64,000 nucleotides of DNA from Niastella yeongjuensis. Lineage in GTDB: Bacteria > Bacteroidota > Bacteroidia > Chitinophagales > Chitinophagaceae. Below are positions 1 through 8,222 of this stretch, piece by piece. Position 1 is the first letter of the stretch, and every line of letters starts with the position of its first letter. The stretch is taken from NCBI RefSeq assembly GCF_900110245.1, contig NZ_FOCZ01000001.1:62001-126000 (forward strand), written 5' to 3'. The notes beneath the pieces were generated by a model that saw only the letters and a list, made by a program, of their open reading frames with translations, searched no databases and was not told the DNA's origin. The translations under genes and the position numbers were made by a program.

Positions 1-464
1 ACGGCATCGATGGGCCATCCTACGACTATGATAGTAAAAGAAAAGAACTGCGTATGACGCTGATGACCTATCACGAAAAGATCACCATGTCGATAGCGGT
101 ACTGGTGTTGTTCCTGATAGGTGCGCCGCTGGGTTCTATTGTACGTAAAGGCGGAATTGGTACCCCGGTAGTATTTGCCGTAGTGTTCTTTGTGATCTTT
201 TTCCTGCTGAACAACTTCGGGAAAAAGTTTGTGAAGGAAGATGTGTTGCAACCCGTAGCCGGTATGTGGCTGGCAACCGCCGTTTTGCTGCCTATTGGCA
301 TGTTCCTTATTTACAAAGCGCTTCACGATTCACAATTGTTCAATAAAGAATTTTACTATCGCGCATTCAGGGCCATTCGCAGACTGGTTAGCAAGAAAAA
401 TGCTGCAACAAAACCCGCCTACGCTAATACTTCGGTGGGCGAGGCAGTCGGCAATGAGGAATAG
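1..464 (+). CDS. LptF/LptG-family permease, C-terminal part (5' end outside window)
   Basis: The reading frame is open from the left edge (first full codon at position 3) and ends at 464, giving about 153 residues. What is visible is a short basic stretch rich in Lys, Arg and Glu, three hydrophobic segments, and a Lys/Arg-rich cytoplasmic tail. This is the usual C-terminal layout of the YjgP/YjgQ (LptF/LptG) permeases that form the inner-membrane part of the lipopolysaccharide transport ABC system. The ATG at 54 is internal, since homologous-looking sequence continues upstream of it. Whether this is LptF or LptG, or a single fused-type permease, cannot be told from this fragment. Confidence 0.75.
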   Translation, partial: GIDGPSYDYDSKRKELRMTLMTYHEKITMSIAVLVLFLIGAPLGSIVRKGGIGTPVVFAVVFFVIFFLLNNFGKKFVKEDVLQPVAGMWLATAVLLPIGMFLIYKALHDSQLFNKEFYYRAFRAIRRLVSKKNAATKPAYANTSVGEAVGNEE

Positions 465-569
465 GAATCACAGAAAATTTAACAATTCTGAGCAAAGATT
501 CAAATTTCTTCAAGTATACTGTAAAAATTGTATGGGGTTGATTGTTACCTTCGCGCAAACTACATGTAA

Positions 570-1553
570 TTGAACTCGGGCAGGGAAAATCTTCGAATAC
601 AGAAATGGGTGGTAACAGTAGCCGTACTGCTGTTCATCGTTAAAATAGTGGCATTTTGGGTAACCCGGTCAGTGGCCATCCTGACTGATGCACTGGAAAG
701 CACGGTAAACGTAATTGCCGGTTTTATAGGATTGTACAGTTTATACGTGGCCGCAAAACCACGCGATGAAAATCATCCTTACGGCCATGGCAAAGCCGAG
801 TTTCTATCGGCCGCGGTTGAAGGCACACTCATCATTGTGGCCGGCCTGGTGATCATTTACGAATCGATACTTCATTTTATATATCCCACTGAATTAAAAC
901 AGCTCGATCGGGGTATTGTACTGGTAGCCTTTACTGCATTGATCAATTTTGTAGTAGGATATATCAGCATTCGTATTGGAAAGAAAAACAATTCCCTCGC
1001 ACTTACCGCCAGTGGCAAACACCTGCAAACAGATACCTACTCTACCCTGGGCATCATTCTGGGTCTGGTATTGATCCGGTTTACCCACCTCAACTGGCTG
1101 GATAGCGTAACCGCCATCATCTTTGCTTTTATCATTATCGTTACCGGTTATCAGATACTGCGCCATTCCCTGGCCGGTATTATGGATGAAGCCGATAAAG
1201 AACTGCTGCAAAAAATGCTGGCCGTTCTAAATGCCAATCGCCGCACCAACTGGATCGACCTGCACAACCTGCGGGTAATAAAATACGGCGGCCAGTTTCA
1301 TATCGACTGTCACCTTACGGTGCCCTGGTACCTGAATGTGATAGAAGCGCATAAAGAAGTAGAAGAACTGGGCAACCTTATTAAACGAGAATTCGGGACC
1401 GTGTTTGAGTTATTTGTACATACTGATCCCTGTCTTGATTTTTCCTGCAGCATCTGTACCCAAAACGACTGTACCGTTCGTCAACGTCCTTTCGCCAGGC
1501 AAATTGAGTGGACGCTGGAGAATGTATTGCAGGATAAGAAGCATAGTTTGTGA
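570..1553 (+). CDS. Cation diffusion facilitator (CDF) family metal transporter
   Basis: A 327-residue inner-membrane protein with about six hydrophobic segments in the first 210 residues, followed by a soluble C-terminal domain, as in CDF metal/proton antiporters. Recognisable CDF features are TDALES in the second helix, HPYGHGKAEF before the third helix, and H-LQT-D in a later helix. The C-terminus is unusual in carrying a cysteine cluster (PCLDFSCSIC then DC), which could bind metal. The frame opens with TTG directly after an ATG-TAA, and no ATG lies near the start, so TTG at 570 is the best available start. The metal substrate is not determinable from sequence. Confidence 0.88.
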   Translation: MNSGRENLRIQKWVVTVAVLLFIVKIVAFWVTRSVAILTDALESTVNVIAGFIGLYSLYVAAKPRDENHPYGHGKAEFLSAAVEGTLIIVAGLVIIYESILHFIYPTELKQLDRGIVLVAFTALINFVVGYISIRIGKKNNSLALTASGKHLQTDTYSTLGIILGLVLIRFTHLNWLDSVTAIIFAFIIIVTGYQILRHSLAGIMDEADKELLQKMLAVLNANRRTNWIDLHNLRVIKYGGQFHIDCHLTVPWYLNVIEAHKEVEELGNLIKREFGTVFELFVHTDPCLDFSCSICTQNDCTVRQRPFARQIEWTLENVLQDKKHSL

Positions 1554-1575
1554 GTGGTGAGACTGCCTTTCATTC

Positions 1576-1603
1576 TCTGCCTTATGCCCTCTGCCTTCTG
1601 CCC
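1576..1603. repeat. Heptad array, TCTGCCT type
   Basis: Four consecutive 7-bp words of the form TMTGCCY in exact register. The array lies between the CDF gene and the M20 dipeptidase. It is translated only in the spurious upstream extension of the dipeptidase frame. Confidence 0.8.
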
Positions 1604-1660
1604 ATAAAAAACCATATATTCGCTTCCTATTGCTATCAAACATATTACTCAAATAAACTC

Positions 1661-3028
1661 ATGATTATGCAAGCCTGGAAAGATTACCAGGAAAAGAACA
1701 AAGATCGCTTCCTGGATGAATTACTGGAATTGTTACGCATCCCTTCTGTGAGCGCGAACAGCGACCACAAGGATGATATGAGAAAATGCGCGGAAAAAGT
1801 ACAACAACGGTTGTTGGAAGCCGGTGCTGCTTCAGCCAAAGTGTATGAAACCGCCGGCCACCCGGTAGTATATGCCGAAAAGATCATTGATCCTTCCAAG
1901 CCAACTGTACTGGTGTATGGCCACTACGATGTGCAACCTCCTGATCCGTTAAACCTCTGGCACAGCGGTCCGTTTGAACCGGTTATCAAAGACGGCCGTA
2001 TTTATGCCCGCGGATCTGCCGATGACAAAGGGCAGTTCTATATGCACGTGAAAGCCCTGGAAATATTATCAAAAACCAACTCCCTGCAGAATAATATCAA
2101 GTTCCTGATAGAGGGTGAAGAAGAAGTTGGTTCCCCTAACCTCGCCGATTTTGTTGCTGCACATAAAGACCTGCTGAAATGCGATGTGATCCTCATCAGT
2201 GACAGTTCCATGATCAGCATGGAAAATCCATCCATCGATATTGGTGTGCGTGGCCTGGCTTACATTCAGGTTGAAGTAACCGGCGCCAACCGCGACCTGC
2301 ACAGTGGTGTATACGGCGGCGCAGTAGGCAATCCTATTACCATGCTGGCCAAAATGATCGCCAGCTGTCATGATGAAAATAACCACATTACCATTCCCGG
2401 CTTTTATAATGATGTAGTGGAGTCAACGCCTGCAGAAAGAAAGCTGATGGCGGAAGCACCCTACGATGAAAATGAATATAAAAACGACCTGGGCGTACAA
2501 GAATTGTGGGGCGAAAAAGGTTATACTACCAACGAGCGTACCGGTATTCGTCCAACGCTTGAAGTAAATGGTATCTGGGGCGGTTATACCGGCGAAGGCG
2601 CCAAAACCGTGCTTCCTTCCAAAGCATTTGCAAAAATTTCCGCACGCCTGGTACCTAACCAGTCTTCTGAAAAAATTACGGATATGCTATTGCAGTACTT
2701 CCGCAAAATAGCACCGGCCGGCGTTACCGTGGAAGCGCATAACCTGCATGGTGGGGAACCCTACATGACACCCATCGATTCAAAAGCCTACCAGGCGGCG
2801 GCACAAGCCATTGAAACAACGTTTGGCAAAAAGCCCGTTCCTGTTCGCGGCGGTGGCAGTATTCCCATCTGTTCTATTCTGGAAAAAGAACTGGGTGTAA
2901 AAATTGTGTTCATGGGTTTTGGGCTGGATAGCGATAACCTGCATTCTCCCAATGAAAAATTCGACCTGGTGAACTTTTATAAGGGTATCGAGACGATCCC
3001 TTATTTCCATAAATTCTTTGCTTCTTAA
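1661..3028 (+). CDS. M20 family dipeptidase (Zn-dependent)
   Basis: A cytosolic M20 metallopeptidase of about 455 residues that hydrolyses dipeptides. Metal-site motifs are visible in order: GHYDVQPP (His), GSADDKG (bridging Asp), EGEEEVGS (catalytic and ligand Glu), and DSD-LHSPNE near the C-terminus (His). A long lid/dimerisation domain lies between them. The frame stays open upstream to 1550, but that part is a heptad array and reads as low-complexity sequence. I therefore place the start at ATG 1661; ATG 1667 is equally possible. The stop codon at 3026-3028 overlaps the first word of another heptad array. Confidence 0.9.
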   Translation: MIMQAWKDYQEKNKDRFLDELLELLRIPSVSANSDHKDDMRKCAEKVQQRLLEAGAASAKVYETAGHPVVYAEKIIDPSKPTVLVYGHYDVQPPDPLNLWHSGPFEPVIKDGRIYARGSADDKGQFYMHVKALEILSKTNSLQNNIKFLIEGEEEVGSPNLADFVAAHKDLLKCDVILISDSSMISMENPSIDIGVRGLAYIQVEVTGANRDLHSGVYGGAVGNPITMLAKMIASCHDENNHITIPGFYNDVVESTPAERKLMAEAPYDENEYKNDLGVQELWGEKGYTTNERTGIRPTLEVNGIWGGYTGEGAKTVLPSKAFAKISARLVPNQSSEKITDMLLQYFRKIAPAGVTVEAHNLHGGEPYMTPIDSKAYQAAAQAIETTFGKKPVPVRGGGSIPICSILEKELGVKIVFMGFGLDSDNLHSPNEKFDLVNFYKGIETIPYFHKFFAS

Positions 3029-3054
3029 AGGGCAAAGGGCAGAAGGCAGTGGGG
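3027..3054. repeat. Heptad array, AAAGGGC type (left arm)
   Basis: Four 7-bp words in register, starting on the stop codon of the dipeptidase. The words (AAAGGGC twice, then AGAAGGC and AGTGGGG) are roughly complementary to the TGCC-rich words at 3140-3174, so the two arms could pair. Confidence 0.8.
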
Positions 3055-3111
3055 GAACAGCCACGAACCCAAAGCCTGAACGTGAAAGCAGAAAGGTAAT
3101 TCAATCTTAGG

Positions 3112-3174
3112 TTTTTACCTTTCTGCTTTTAGCTTTTTCACTATTGCCTATTGCGCATTGCCTATTGCCTTTTT
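3112..3174. repeat. Nine-word heptad array
   Basis: Nine consecutive 7-bp words in one phase. The first four are CTTTTnG-like and the next four are CCTATTG-like, so the word changes mid-array while the period holds. The first part is also complementary to the AAAGCAGAAAGGTAA stretch around 3084-3099. The array ends directly at the hslR promoter. Confidence 0.85.
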
Positions 3175-3176
3175 TG

Positions 3177-3184
3177 TATCTTTG
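3177..3184 (+). promoter_or_regulatory. Bacteroidota -7 box for the S4 protein gene
   Basis: TATCTTTG matches the Bacteroidota TAnnTTTG element. The start codon at 3207 lies 22 bases downstream, behind a GAGG-containing stretch. TTG words of the heptad array sit at plausible -33 distances. Confidence 0.6.
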
Positions 3185-3206
3185 GAGTAGAAGAAATAGA
3201 GGAAAT

Positions 3207-3602
3207 ATGAGCGGCAATACAGATAAAACCGAAAAACTTAGAATAGATAAATACCTGTGGTCCATCCGTTTATTTAAAACGCGTTCCATGGCTGCCAATG
3301 CATGCGACAGTGGTAAAGTAAAATGCAATGGCGACCAGGTAAAAGCATCGCGCCAGGTACATGTGGGCGATGAATACGAGGTTAAAACCGAAGCCCGCCG
3401 CTGGCGGGTTAAGGTGGCCGCCTTACTGCACAATCGCGTTGCACACAGCGAGGCCATCAAATATTACATCGATATTACCCCGGCTGAAGAACTGGAACGG
3501 TTACAATTCCAGGCTTCGAGCTTTCATACCGGTAAACGCCTTAGTAAAATTGGCCGTCCTACGAAAAAAGAACGTCGGGACCTGGATGAATTCATGGAAT
3601 AA
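3207..3602 (+). CDS. S4-domain RNA-binding protein, HslR (Hsp15)-like
   Basis: A 131-residue basic protein. An S4 RNA-binding domain occupies about residues 9-70 (RIDKYLWSIRLFKTRS and CDSGKVKCNGDQVK), followed by a Lys/Arg-rich tail ending in KKERRDLDEFME. This matches the HslR/Hsp15 family, which binds stalled 50S subunits carrying nascent chains. The longer frame from 3144 only adds translated heptad repeat. The ATG at 3207 has a purine-rich GAGGAAAT ahead of it, one of the few ribosome-binding-like sequences in the window. It has its own promoter at 3177 and lies upstream of trmD. Confidence 0.88.
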   Translation: MSGNTDKTEKLRIDKYLWSIRLFKTRSMAANACDSGKVKCNGDQVKASRQVHVGDEYEVKTEARRWRVKVAALLHNRVAHSEAIKYYIDITPAEELERLQFQASSFHTGKRLSKIGRPTKKERRDLDEFME

Positions 3603-3733
3603 TACCGGCCTCCCCCCGCCTCCGCCAGCTGGCGGAAGGGGAGTTGTAAGCCTCGCGACTAAAATCTGCGGCCTGATTTCTATTGCGGCGTTACCGCGCA
3701 GGCTTTCACTTTTTTACCTTTAGGCTGTATTCC

Positions 3734-3768
3734 ACTTACAGCGTACGGCTTATAGCTTACAGCCTGTA
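3734..3768. repeat. Heptad array, GCTTACA type
   Basis: Five 7-bp words in register (CTTACA/GCTTATA/GCTTACA family), ending six bases before the trmD -7 box. The same word family, in complement, occurs at 17122-17222 and 21922-21956. Confidence 0.8.
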
Positions 3769-3773
3769 TTTAT

Positions 3774-3781
3774 TATCTTTG
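3774..3781 (+). promoter_or_regulatory. -7 box of trmD, almost at the start codon
   Basis: TATCTTTG matches TAnnTTTG and ends only four bases before the trmD ATG at 3786. If used, the transcript would begin at or within a few bases of the start codon. No clear -33 TTG is visible. Confidence 0.5.
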
Positions 3782-3785
3782 TGCC

Positions 3786-4466
3786 ATGCGTATCGACATT
3801 ATTACCGTTGTGCCCGAATTACTCGAAAGTCCTTTTTCGCATTCCATAATGAAAAGAGCCCGCGACAAGGGTTTGCTGGAGGTGCATGTGCATCACCTGC
3901 GCCAATGGGCCGTTAATGAATACGGGCAGGTGGACGACTACCAGTATGGTGGCGGCGCCGGCATGGTAATGATGTGTGAACCGCTGGCCAATGCTATTGA
4001 AACGCTGTCGAAAGACCGCCAGTACGATGAAGTTATTTTTATGACCCCCGATGGAGAACGGTTCAACCAGTCGATCGCCAATCAATTGTCGCTAAAAGAA
4101 AATCTCATCATTATCTGCGGCCATTACAAAGGCATCGATGAACGCATTCGTGAACACTTTGTTACACGCGAGATCTCTATTGGTGATTTCGTATTAAGTG
4201 GTGGAGAACTGGCTGCTGCTATTGTAGTAGATGCCATAGGCCGGTTATTACCCGGGGTGTTAAATGATGAAACCTCCGCCCTCATGGATTCCTTCCAGGA
4301 CAATATACTCGCTCCGCCTGTTTATACCCGCCCGGCCGATTTCAGAGGCTGGAAAGTACCTGACATCCTGTTAAGCGGCGATCCTAAAAAAGTAGAAGAC
4401 TGGCGCTATGAGCAATCCATACAGCGCACCAAGATCCGCCGCCCTGATTTATTAGATAAGCATTAA
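3786..4466 (+). CDS. trmD: tRNA (guanine-N1-)-methyltransferase
   Basis: A 226-residue SPOUT-class enzyme that methylates G37 of tRNAs from S-adenosylmethionine and so prevents frameshifting. The trefoil-knot motifs are all present: [13 protein letters not shown] (about 53-65), [12 protein letters not shown] (about 110-121) and [14 protein letters not shown] (about 131-144). The C-terminal [13 protein letters not shown] motif is also present. Length and start are normal. In many bacteria trmD lies with rimM, rpsP and rplS; none of these is adjacent here. Confidence 0.96.
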   Translation: MRIDIITVVPELLESPFSHSIMKRARDKGLLEVHVHHLRQWAVNEYGQVDDYQYGGGAGMVMMCEPLANAIETLSKDRQYDEVIFMTPDGERFNQSIANQLSLKENLIIICGHYKGIDERIREHFVTREISIGDFVLSGGELAAAIVVDAIGRLLPGVLNDETSALMDSFQDNILAPPVYTRPADFRGWKVPDILLSGDPKKVEDWRYEQSIQRTKIRRPDLLDKH

Positions 4467-4503
4467 AAAAGCGGTCTGGCGCCAATAGACCAAACCGCTT
4501 CAC
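4466..4503 (-). terminator. Hairpin terminator (leftward)
   Basis: A stem of AAGCGGT with ACCGCTT, extended by TGG/CCA, followed on the minus strand by a run of six T. It starts right after the trmD stop. The T-run favours leftward use, for a transcript that contains the tiny ORF at 4518-4589 or the 3' end of the GH31 mRNA. Confidence 0.65.
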
Positions 4504-4517
4504 ATCAGGATAGTAAA

Positions 4518-4589
4518 TTATGCTATCAAAAAAATAAGCAGATAAATTATCAACTGCATAACCAGTGTAAAGACAATCGTCTTTTTCAT
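4518..4589 (-). CDS. Possible 23-residue single-helix membrane peptide
   Basis: ATG at 4589 opens a 23-codon frame that reads MKKTIVFTLVMQ followed by an Ile/Leu/Phe-rich stretch: a two-lysine N-terminus and one hydrophobic helix. It lies in the 270-bp gap between trmD and the GH31 gene and is followed 15 bases later by a leftward terminator. It may be a genuine microprotein or chance sequence in the GH31 3' untranslated region. I do not recognise a family. Confidence 0.3.
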   Translation of the reverse strand: MKKTIVFTLVMQLIIYLLIFLIA

Positions 4590-4737
4590 AAGGGATGGAT
4601 TTACGTCTATACAAAAGCACGCTGCGTGCCAAAGTGATTTTATTTGTATAGGAGTTCTACGCACCGTAGTTAACTCAATCACCATTCCCACTGATTATCA
4701 ATTTGTTTAATTATATAAATTTATTCACATTGGTAAA

Positions 4738-7158
4738 TTACTTCAAGGTGATCTCCACTTTCACCGGTTTCCCATTAAACTCAACCGTTAGAAACTCATT
4801 AGAGAGCTGCTGAAACGGGTCCAGTTGTTTACCAAAACTACCGGCATCTACAGGTTTACCATTAACCGTTGCCTGATTAGCCAGTGCAACCGGCAATTCG
4901 AATTTGAAAGTACGTTTGAACTTCTTTCCGTATTGATTGGGATTGTTGGTAGTAATATCGATCGTTACTTTATTACCTGCCGTAATACCTTTAAAGGTCA
5001 CCAGTTCGTAATCGGCCCGCTCCAGGGTTCTGGTGCTGCTGCCATCATCATCGTACCAAGCATAGCTGGAAGCGTAAGTAGATGGATAATACCGGATAGT
5101 GATATTCTTTGAATCAAATGATTCTGTTGATTTGATGGTATCTTTCGAGAACCATAAAGGAACAAAACCACCTTCGCGTACAAACACCGGCAGTTGTTTT
5201 ATATCGGCCGGCTGATTGATGAATTTACCTCCATCTGTAACCGAATTGTTAGCCAGGCTGTACCATTTACCCGCCGGCAAATACAACATGCGGGCAGTAG
5301 CGCCCTGACTGGTGATGGGTGCTACCAGTAAATTATCGCCCCACATGTATTCATCCTCTGCTTTTAAAGCAACACTATCGGCAAAACTGTAATAATATAA
5401 CGGCCGCATCAATGGTTTTCCCCAGGCAGCCTGATCGTAACTTAATGAGTAGTTGTATGGCAGTAACTGGTAACGCAGTTTTATATAATTCCGCGCAATG
5501 CTTTTATAAGGTTCTTCCAATGTTGTTCCTGATGGGCGGAACACAGGTGTAAAGGCGGCAAACTGTAACCAGCGGGTATACAATTCAGGATCGGCGCCTT
5601 CGGTTGCAGCAAACCCACCGGCATCGGAATGGATATAAGGCAATCCACTCAGGCTCATTCCCAACAAAACCACCGGCTGTGATTTTAAACCGCCCCAGCT
5701 TCGTGCCACCTCACCCGACCAGGGTAATACGCCATACCGCTGGCTGCCGGCAAAACCGGAGCAGTTCAACAGGAACAAACGCTGGTCGCTTACATCGGAG
5801 GAATATTTCTCGAAGAACATTTTACTGAAGTAATGTGCGTAAACGTTATGCACTTCATCGGCAGCCATAGGACGTGCAACCCCATAATCTTTCAGGTTGT
5901 GCATCATACCGGCCGGATGTTTTTCTGGTTCTGTCAGATCGAGCCACCAGCCGCTTACGCCATTGCCAACCTGCTTTTTGTACGACTTCCAGATAAAATC
6001 CTGGGCCGGTTTGCGGAAGATATCCAGCAGTCCGCCTGTGCCGTAAGAAAGATCGTTCACCATCATCGGACTGCCATCGGCGCCTGATGCCAGAAAAGGT
6101 GCCGCCTCAGCATAGATTTTTGTATTCTGTAATATATAGGGTTCGGTAATGAGTACCGATTTCAAATTATCTTTTGTTCTGAGATCGGTGATCATTTGTT
6201 TGGGGTTGGGCCATTTTTGCATATTCACCCAATCGATGTTACCCAGTGTACCTTTGGTATTATCGCCAAACCAGAACATATCGAACAGCAGTCCATCCAT
6301 AGGGAAATTATCCTGCTTCATTTTACCAACGGCCTCCTTTACCTGTTCTTCACTGCGATAACCGGAGCGGGAAACAAAATTGCCAAACACCCAGCGGGCG
6401 GGTAAGGGTTGGCGGCCGGTGATAGAAGAATAATTAGCCATGATCTCATCGATATTCTTCCCAAACACCACATAGTAGGTCAGTTCACCGCTGGGGAAAC
6501 CAGCTTCCAATACATTCTTATCAGTTAACCCGATATCAACATAACCTTTGGAAGGATTATCAAAAAACAATCCATAGCCGGCAGAAGAAATGAAGAAGGG
6601 CACTGAGAAGCTAAGGTTTTCGGCACCCAGGCCGTAGTCGGGTGAAGTGCTGTTGTATAAATTGAAGCGATGACCGCGGCGATTCATGGCTACGGCACGT
6701 TCGCCGCCGCCGAATATCTGCTCGTTATCGAATAACTGAAAACGGAACCCGCGGGTATCGCCCTGAGCAAAATAAGCAGCGGATTTTACCTTAACTTCTT
6801 TGCCTGTTTTATAATAAAACTTCTCACGCTGCACCACTACACTGGTGAGGTTGTCCCACTCCACCGTTTGGGATGCAGCCACCGTTATCTTGGTACCAAC
6901 CACTGGTGGCTTGTTAATAACGGCATCTGATATTTGTTCGTTCTTGCTGTAGTCGGCTGGTTTGTACGTTGTTTTAATAACGGCATTGTTATACCCCTGG
7001 AACGTCCAGGTGCCTTCTTTGGCTTTGTAGACCACTTCGGAGGTTTTTCCAACAAACGGGTCTTTGCCAACCGTGTTTACGATCACCTGTTGGGCATGAA
7101 CCGATCCTGTAACCAATACCAATATGGCCAGACTGATCCTTCTTTTAATGATTTCCAT
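4738..7158 (-). CDS. Secreted GH31 alpha-glucosidase/alpha-transglucosylase-like enzyme
   Basis: An 806-residue protein with a signal peptide (cleavage near residues 20-23, SVHAQQ). A GH31 N-terminal beta-sandwich contains IFGGGERAVAMNRRG, a (beta/alpha)8 barrel follows, and the C-terminal sheet domains resemble DUF5110. The nucleophile motif GWWLDLTEPE places Asp407. The region SGEVARSWGGL, where GH31 enzymes normally carry the acid/base Asp, has Glu483. The sequence around it is closest in style to the oligosaccharide 4-alpha-glucosyltransferase group of GH31 (Cellvibrio Agd31B type), so transglycosylation is possible. It is monocistronic with a long 3' region before the next terminator, and no sus genes lie nearby. 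Confidence 0.88.
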   Translation of the reverse strand: MEIIKRRISLAILVLVTGSVHAQQVIVNTVGKDPFVGKTSEVVYKAKEGTWTFQGYNNAVIKTTYKPADYSKNEQISDAVINKPPVVGTKITVAASQTVEWDNLTSVVVQREKFYYKTGKEVKVKSAAYFAQGDTRGFRFQLFDNEQIFGGGERAVAMNRRGHRFNLYNSTSPDYGLGAENLSFSVPFFISSAGYGLFFDNPSKGYVDIGLTDKNVLEAGFPSGELTYYVVFGKNIDEIMANYSSITGRQPLPARWVFGNFVSRSGYRSEEQVKEAVGKMKQDNFPMDGLLFDMFWFGDNTKGTLGNIDWVNMQKWPNPKQMITDLRTKDNLKSVLITEPYILQNTKIYAEAAPFLASGADGSPMMVNDLSYGTGGLLDIFRKPAQDFIWKSYKKQVGNGVSGWWLDLTEPEKHPAGMMHNLKDYGVARPMAADEVHNVYAHYFSKMFFEKYSSDVSDQRLFLLNCSGFAGSQRYGVLPWSGEVARSWGGLKSQPVVLLGMSLSGLPYIHSDAGGFAATEGADPELYTRWLQFAAFTPVFRPSGTTLEEPYKSIARNYIKLRYQLLPYNYSLSYDQAAWGKPLMRPLYYYSFADSVALKAEDEYMWGDNLLVAPITSQGATARMLYLPAGKWYSLANNSVTDGGKFINQPADIKQLPVFVREGGFVPLWFSKDTIKSTESFDSKNITIRYYPSTYASSYAWYDDDGSSTRTLERADYELVTFKGITAGNKVTIDITTNNPNQYGKKFKRTFKFELPVALANQATVNGKPVDAGSFGKQLDPFQQLSNEFLTVEFNGKPVKVEITLK

Positions 7159-7219
7159 AATACCTGATTAAGACATCAAATTAAAGAAACAACTGTTACA
7201 AACAAACCTGATCAGGCAT

Positions 7220-7249
7220 AAAAAAAATTGCCCCGACGCATCGGGGCAA
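7220..7249 (-). terminator. Rho-independent terminator of the LolA-like gene
   Basis: Stem TTGCCCCGA/TCGGGGCAA with a short loop, followed leftward by an eight-base T run. It lies 30 bases past the stop of the 7279-8001 gene. Confidence 0.85.
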
Positions 7250-7278
7250 CTGTATGGTGCTAATAAAAAGTTAAAGCG

Positions 7279-8001
7279 CTATTGTTTGGGCATTTCGAAT
7301 ATTTTCATGTCGACCGGTTTATTGATCTCGACCTTTTTATTGGTCATAGATACGGTAAGCCCAGACACGGTAATTTCTACATTAAAAGGCACCGTATATC
7401 CGTTTTCGGTTTTCTTATAATTTGAAATAAGCATACCCGTTTCTATTTCCATTCCATTTACATTGGCTTTTATGGTGTTTTTCACCTGGTACCACGTAGT
7501 AGCATCTATCCAGGCAGTGATTTCCGGTCCGGCCTTTGTTTTTACCTTGAGTTTGTAGGCATCTTTCCCATTCAGGGTTTCCTTTCCTAACAACGTTACC
7601 GTATTACCTTTAGCTGCATAATTATAAAAGGGACCGGTCAGGTCCATTTGTGCCAGACCTGCTTTTGCCTGATCGGGGGTCATAGCGGTAGGTGTGGTTG
7701 AACCTCCGAACGGGTTTATCATCCAACCGCTTGTATCGGTATAACACTGGACCAACTGCTGGCCCATCAAATTCATTTCGTTTTTGAAGGCTTTTTGATT
7801 TACTATCCAGCTGGTGCCATCTGCCGCAGCGCCATTCATATCCACATCGTATTCTACATACATGGTGTTCATGGATGCCACCTTGTCTTTACCACCCAGG
7901 GCTTCGAAATATTTATTTATTATTTCATCAACGGTTTGTGCTTTCAGGGAAACTACAGAAAGCATACCGACTGCCAACAATGCTATTCTAAAGGATCTCA
8001 T
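7279..8001 (-). CDS. LolA-like outer membrane lipoprotein-sorting family protein
   Basis: A 240-residue protein with a clean signal peptide (cleavage after LKAQ, about residue 22), so it is periplasmic. The mature part begins with the TVDEIINKYFEALGGKDK helix and continues as repeated beta strands ending in EINKPVDMKIFEMPKQ. This is the single half-barrel pattern of the LolA/LolB-like proteins that are common and multicopy in Bacteroidota. The ligand is unknown, and a role in lipoprotein carriage is only inferred from the fold. It has its own terminator and is divergent from ade. Confidence 0.7.
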   Translation of the reverse strand: MRSFRIALLAVGMLSVVSLKAQTVDEIINKYFEALGGKDKVASMNTMYVEYDVDMNGAAADGTSWIVNQKAFKNEMNLMGQQLVQCYTDTSGWMINPFGGSTTPTAMTPDQAKAGLAQMDLTGPFYNYAAKGNTVTLLGKETLNGKDAYKLKVKTKAGPEITAWIDATTWYQVKNTIKANVNGMEIETGMLISNYKKTENGYTVPFNVEITVSGLTVSMTNKKVEINKPVDMKIFEMPKQ

Positions 8002-8104
8002 TCAATTTGAAATTTTTGGTGTAAATAAAATTAGTAAATGAGACGTCTAAAATATTACAAAACACCTGCATCTTTTTAATTTAATATTGCAAGGGGAGAA
8101 AACC

Positions 8105-8188
8105 GAGGTAAGAGGTAAGAGGTAAGACGTAAGAGGTAAGAAGAGCTTGAAATTCGGAGATTTCTTACTTCTTACATCTTACTTCAGA
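8105..8188. repeat. Paired heptad arrays, AGGTAAG type, forming a hairpin
   Basis: Five GAGGTAA-type words (8105-8139), about 20 bases of spacer, then four CTTCTTA-type words (8161-8188) that are the complement of the first set. The whole could fold as a long imperfect hairpin between the divergent LolA-like gene and ade. Confidence 0.85.
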
Positions 8189-8222
8189 TTGTTATATTTT
8201 AGCTCATACTATAATCATAAAT

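Noticed and set aside
1550-1660. N-terminal extension of the M20 dipeptidase frame
   Set aside because: It is translated heptad repeat plus AT-rich leader and has no family character; ATG 1661 or 1667 fits the family start.
3027-3174. Repeats considered as a CRISPR array
   Set aside because: The period is 7 bp with no unique spacers of 25-40 bp, and no cas genes are nearby.
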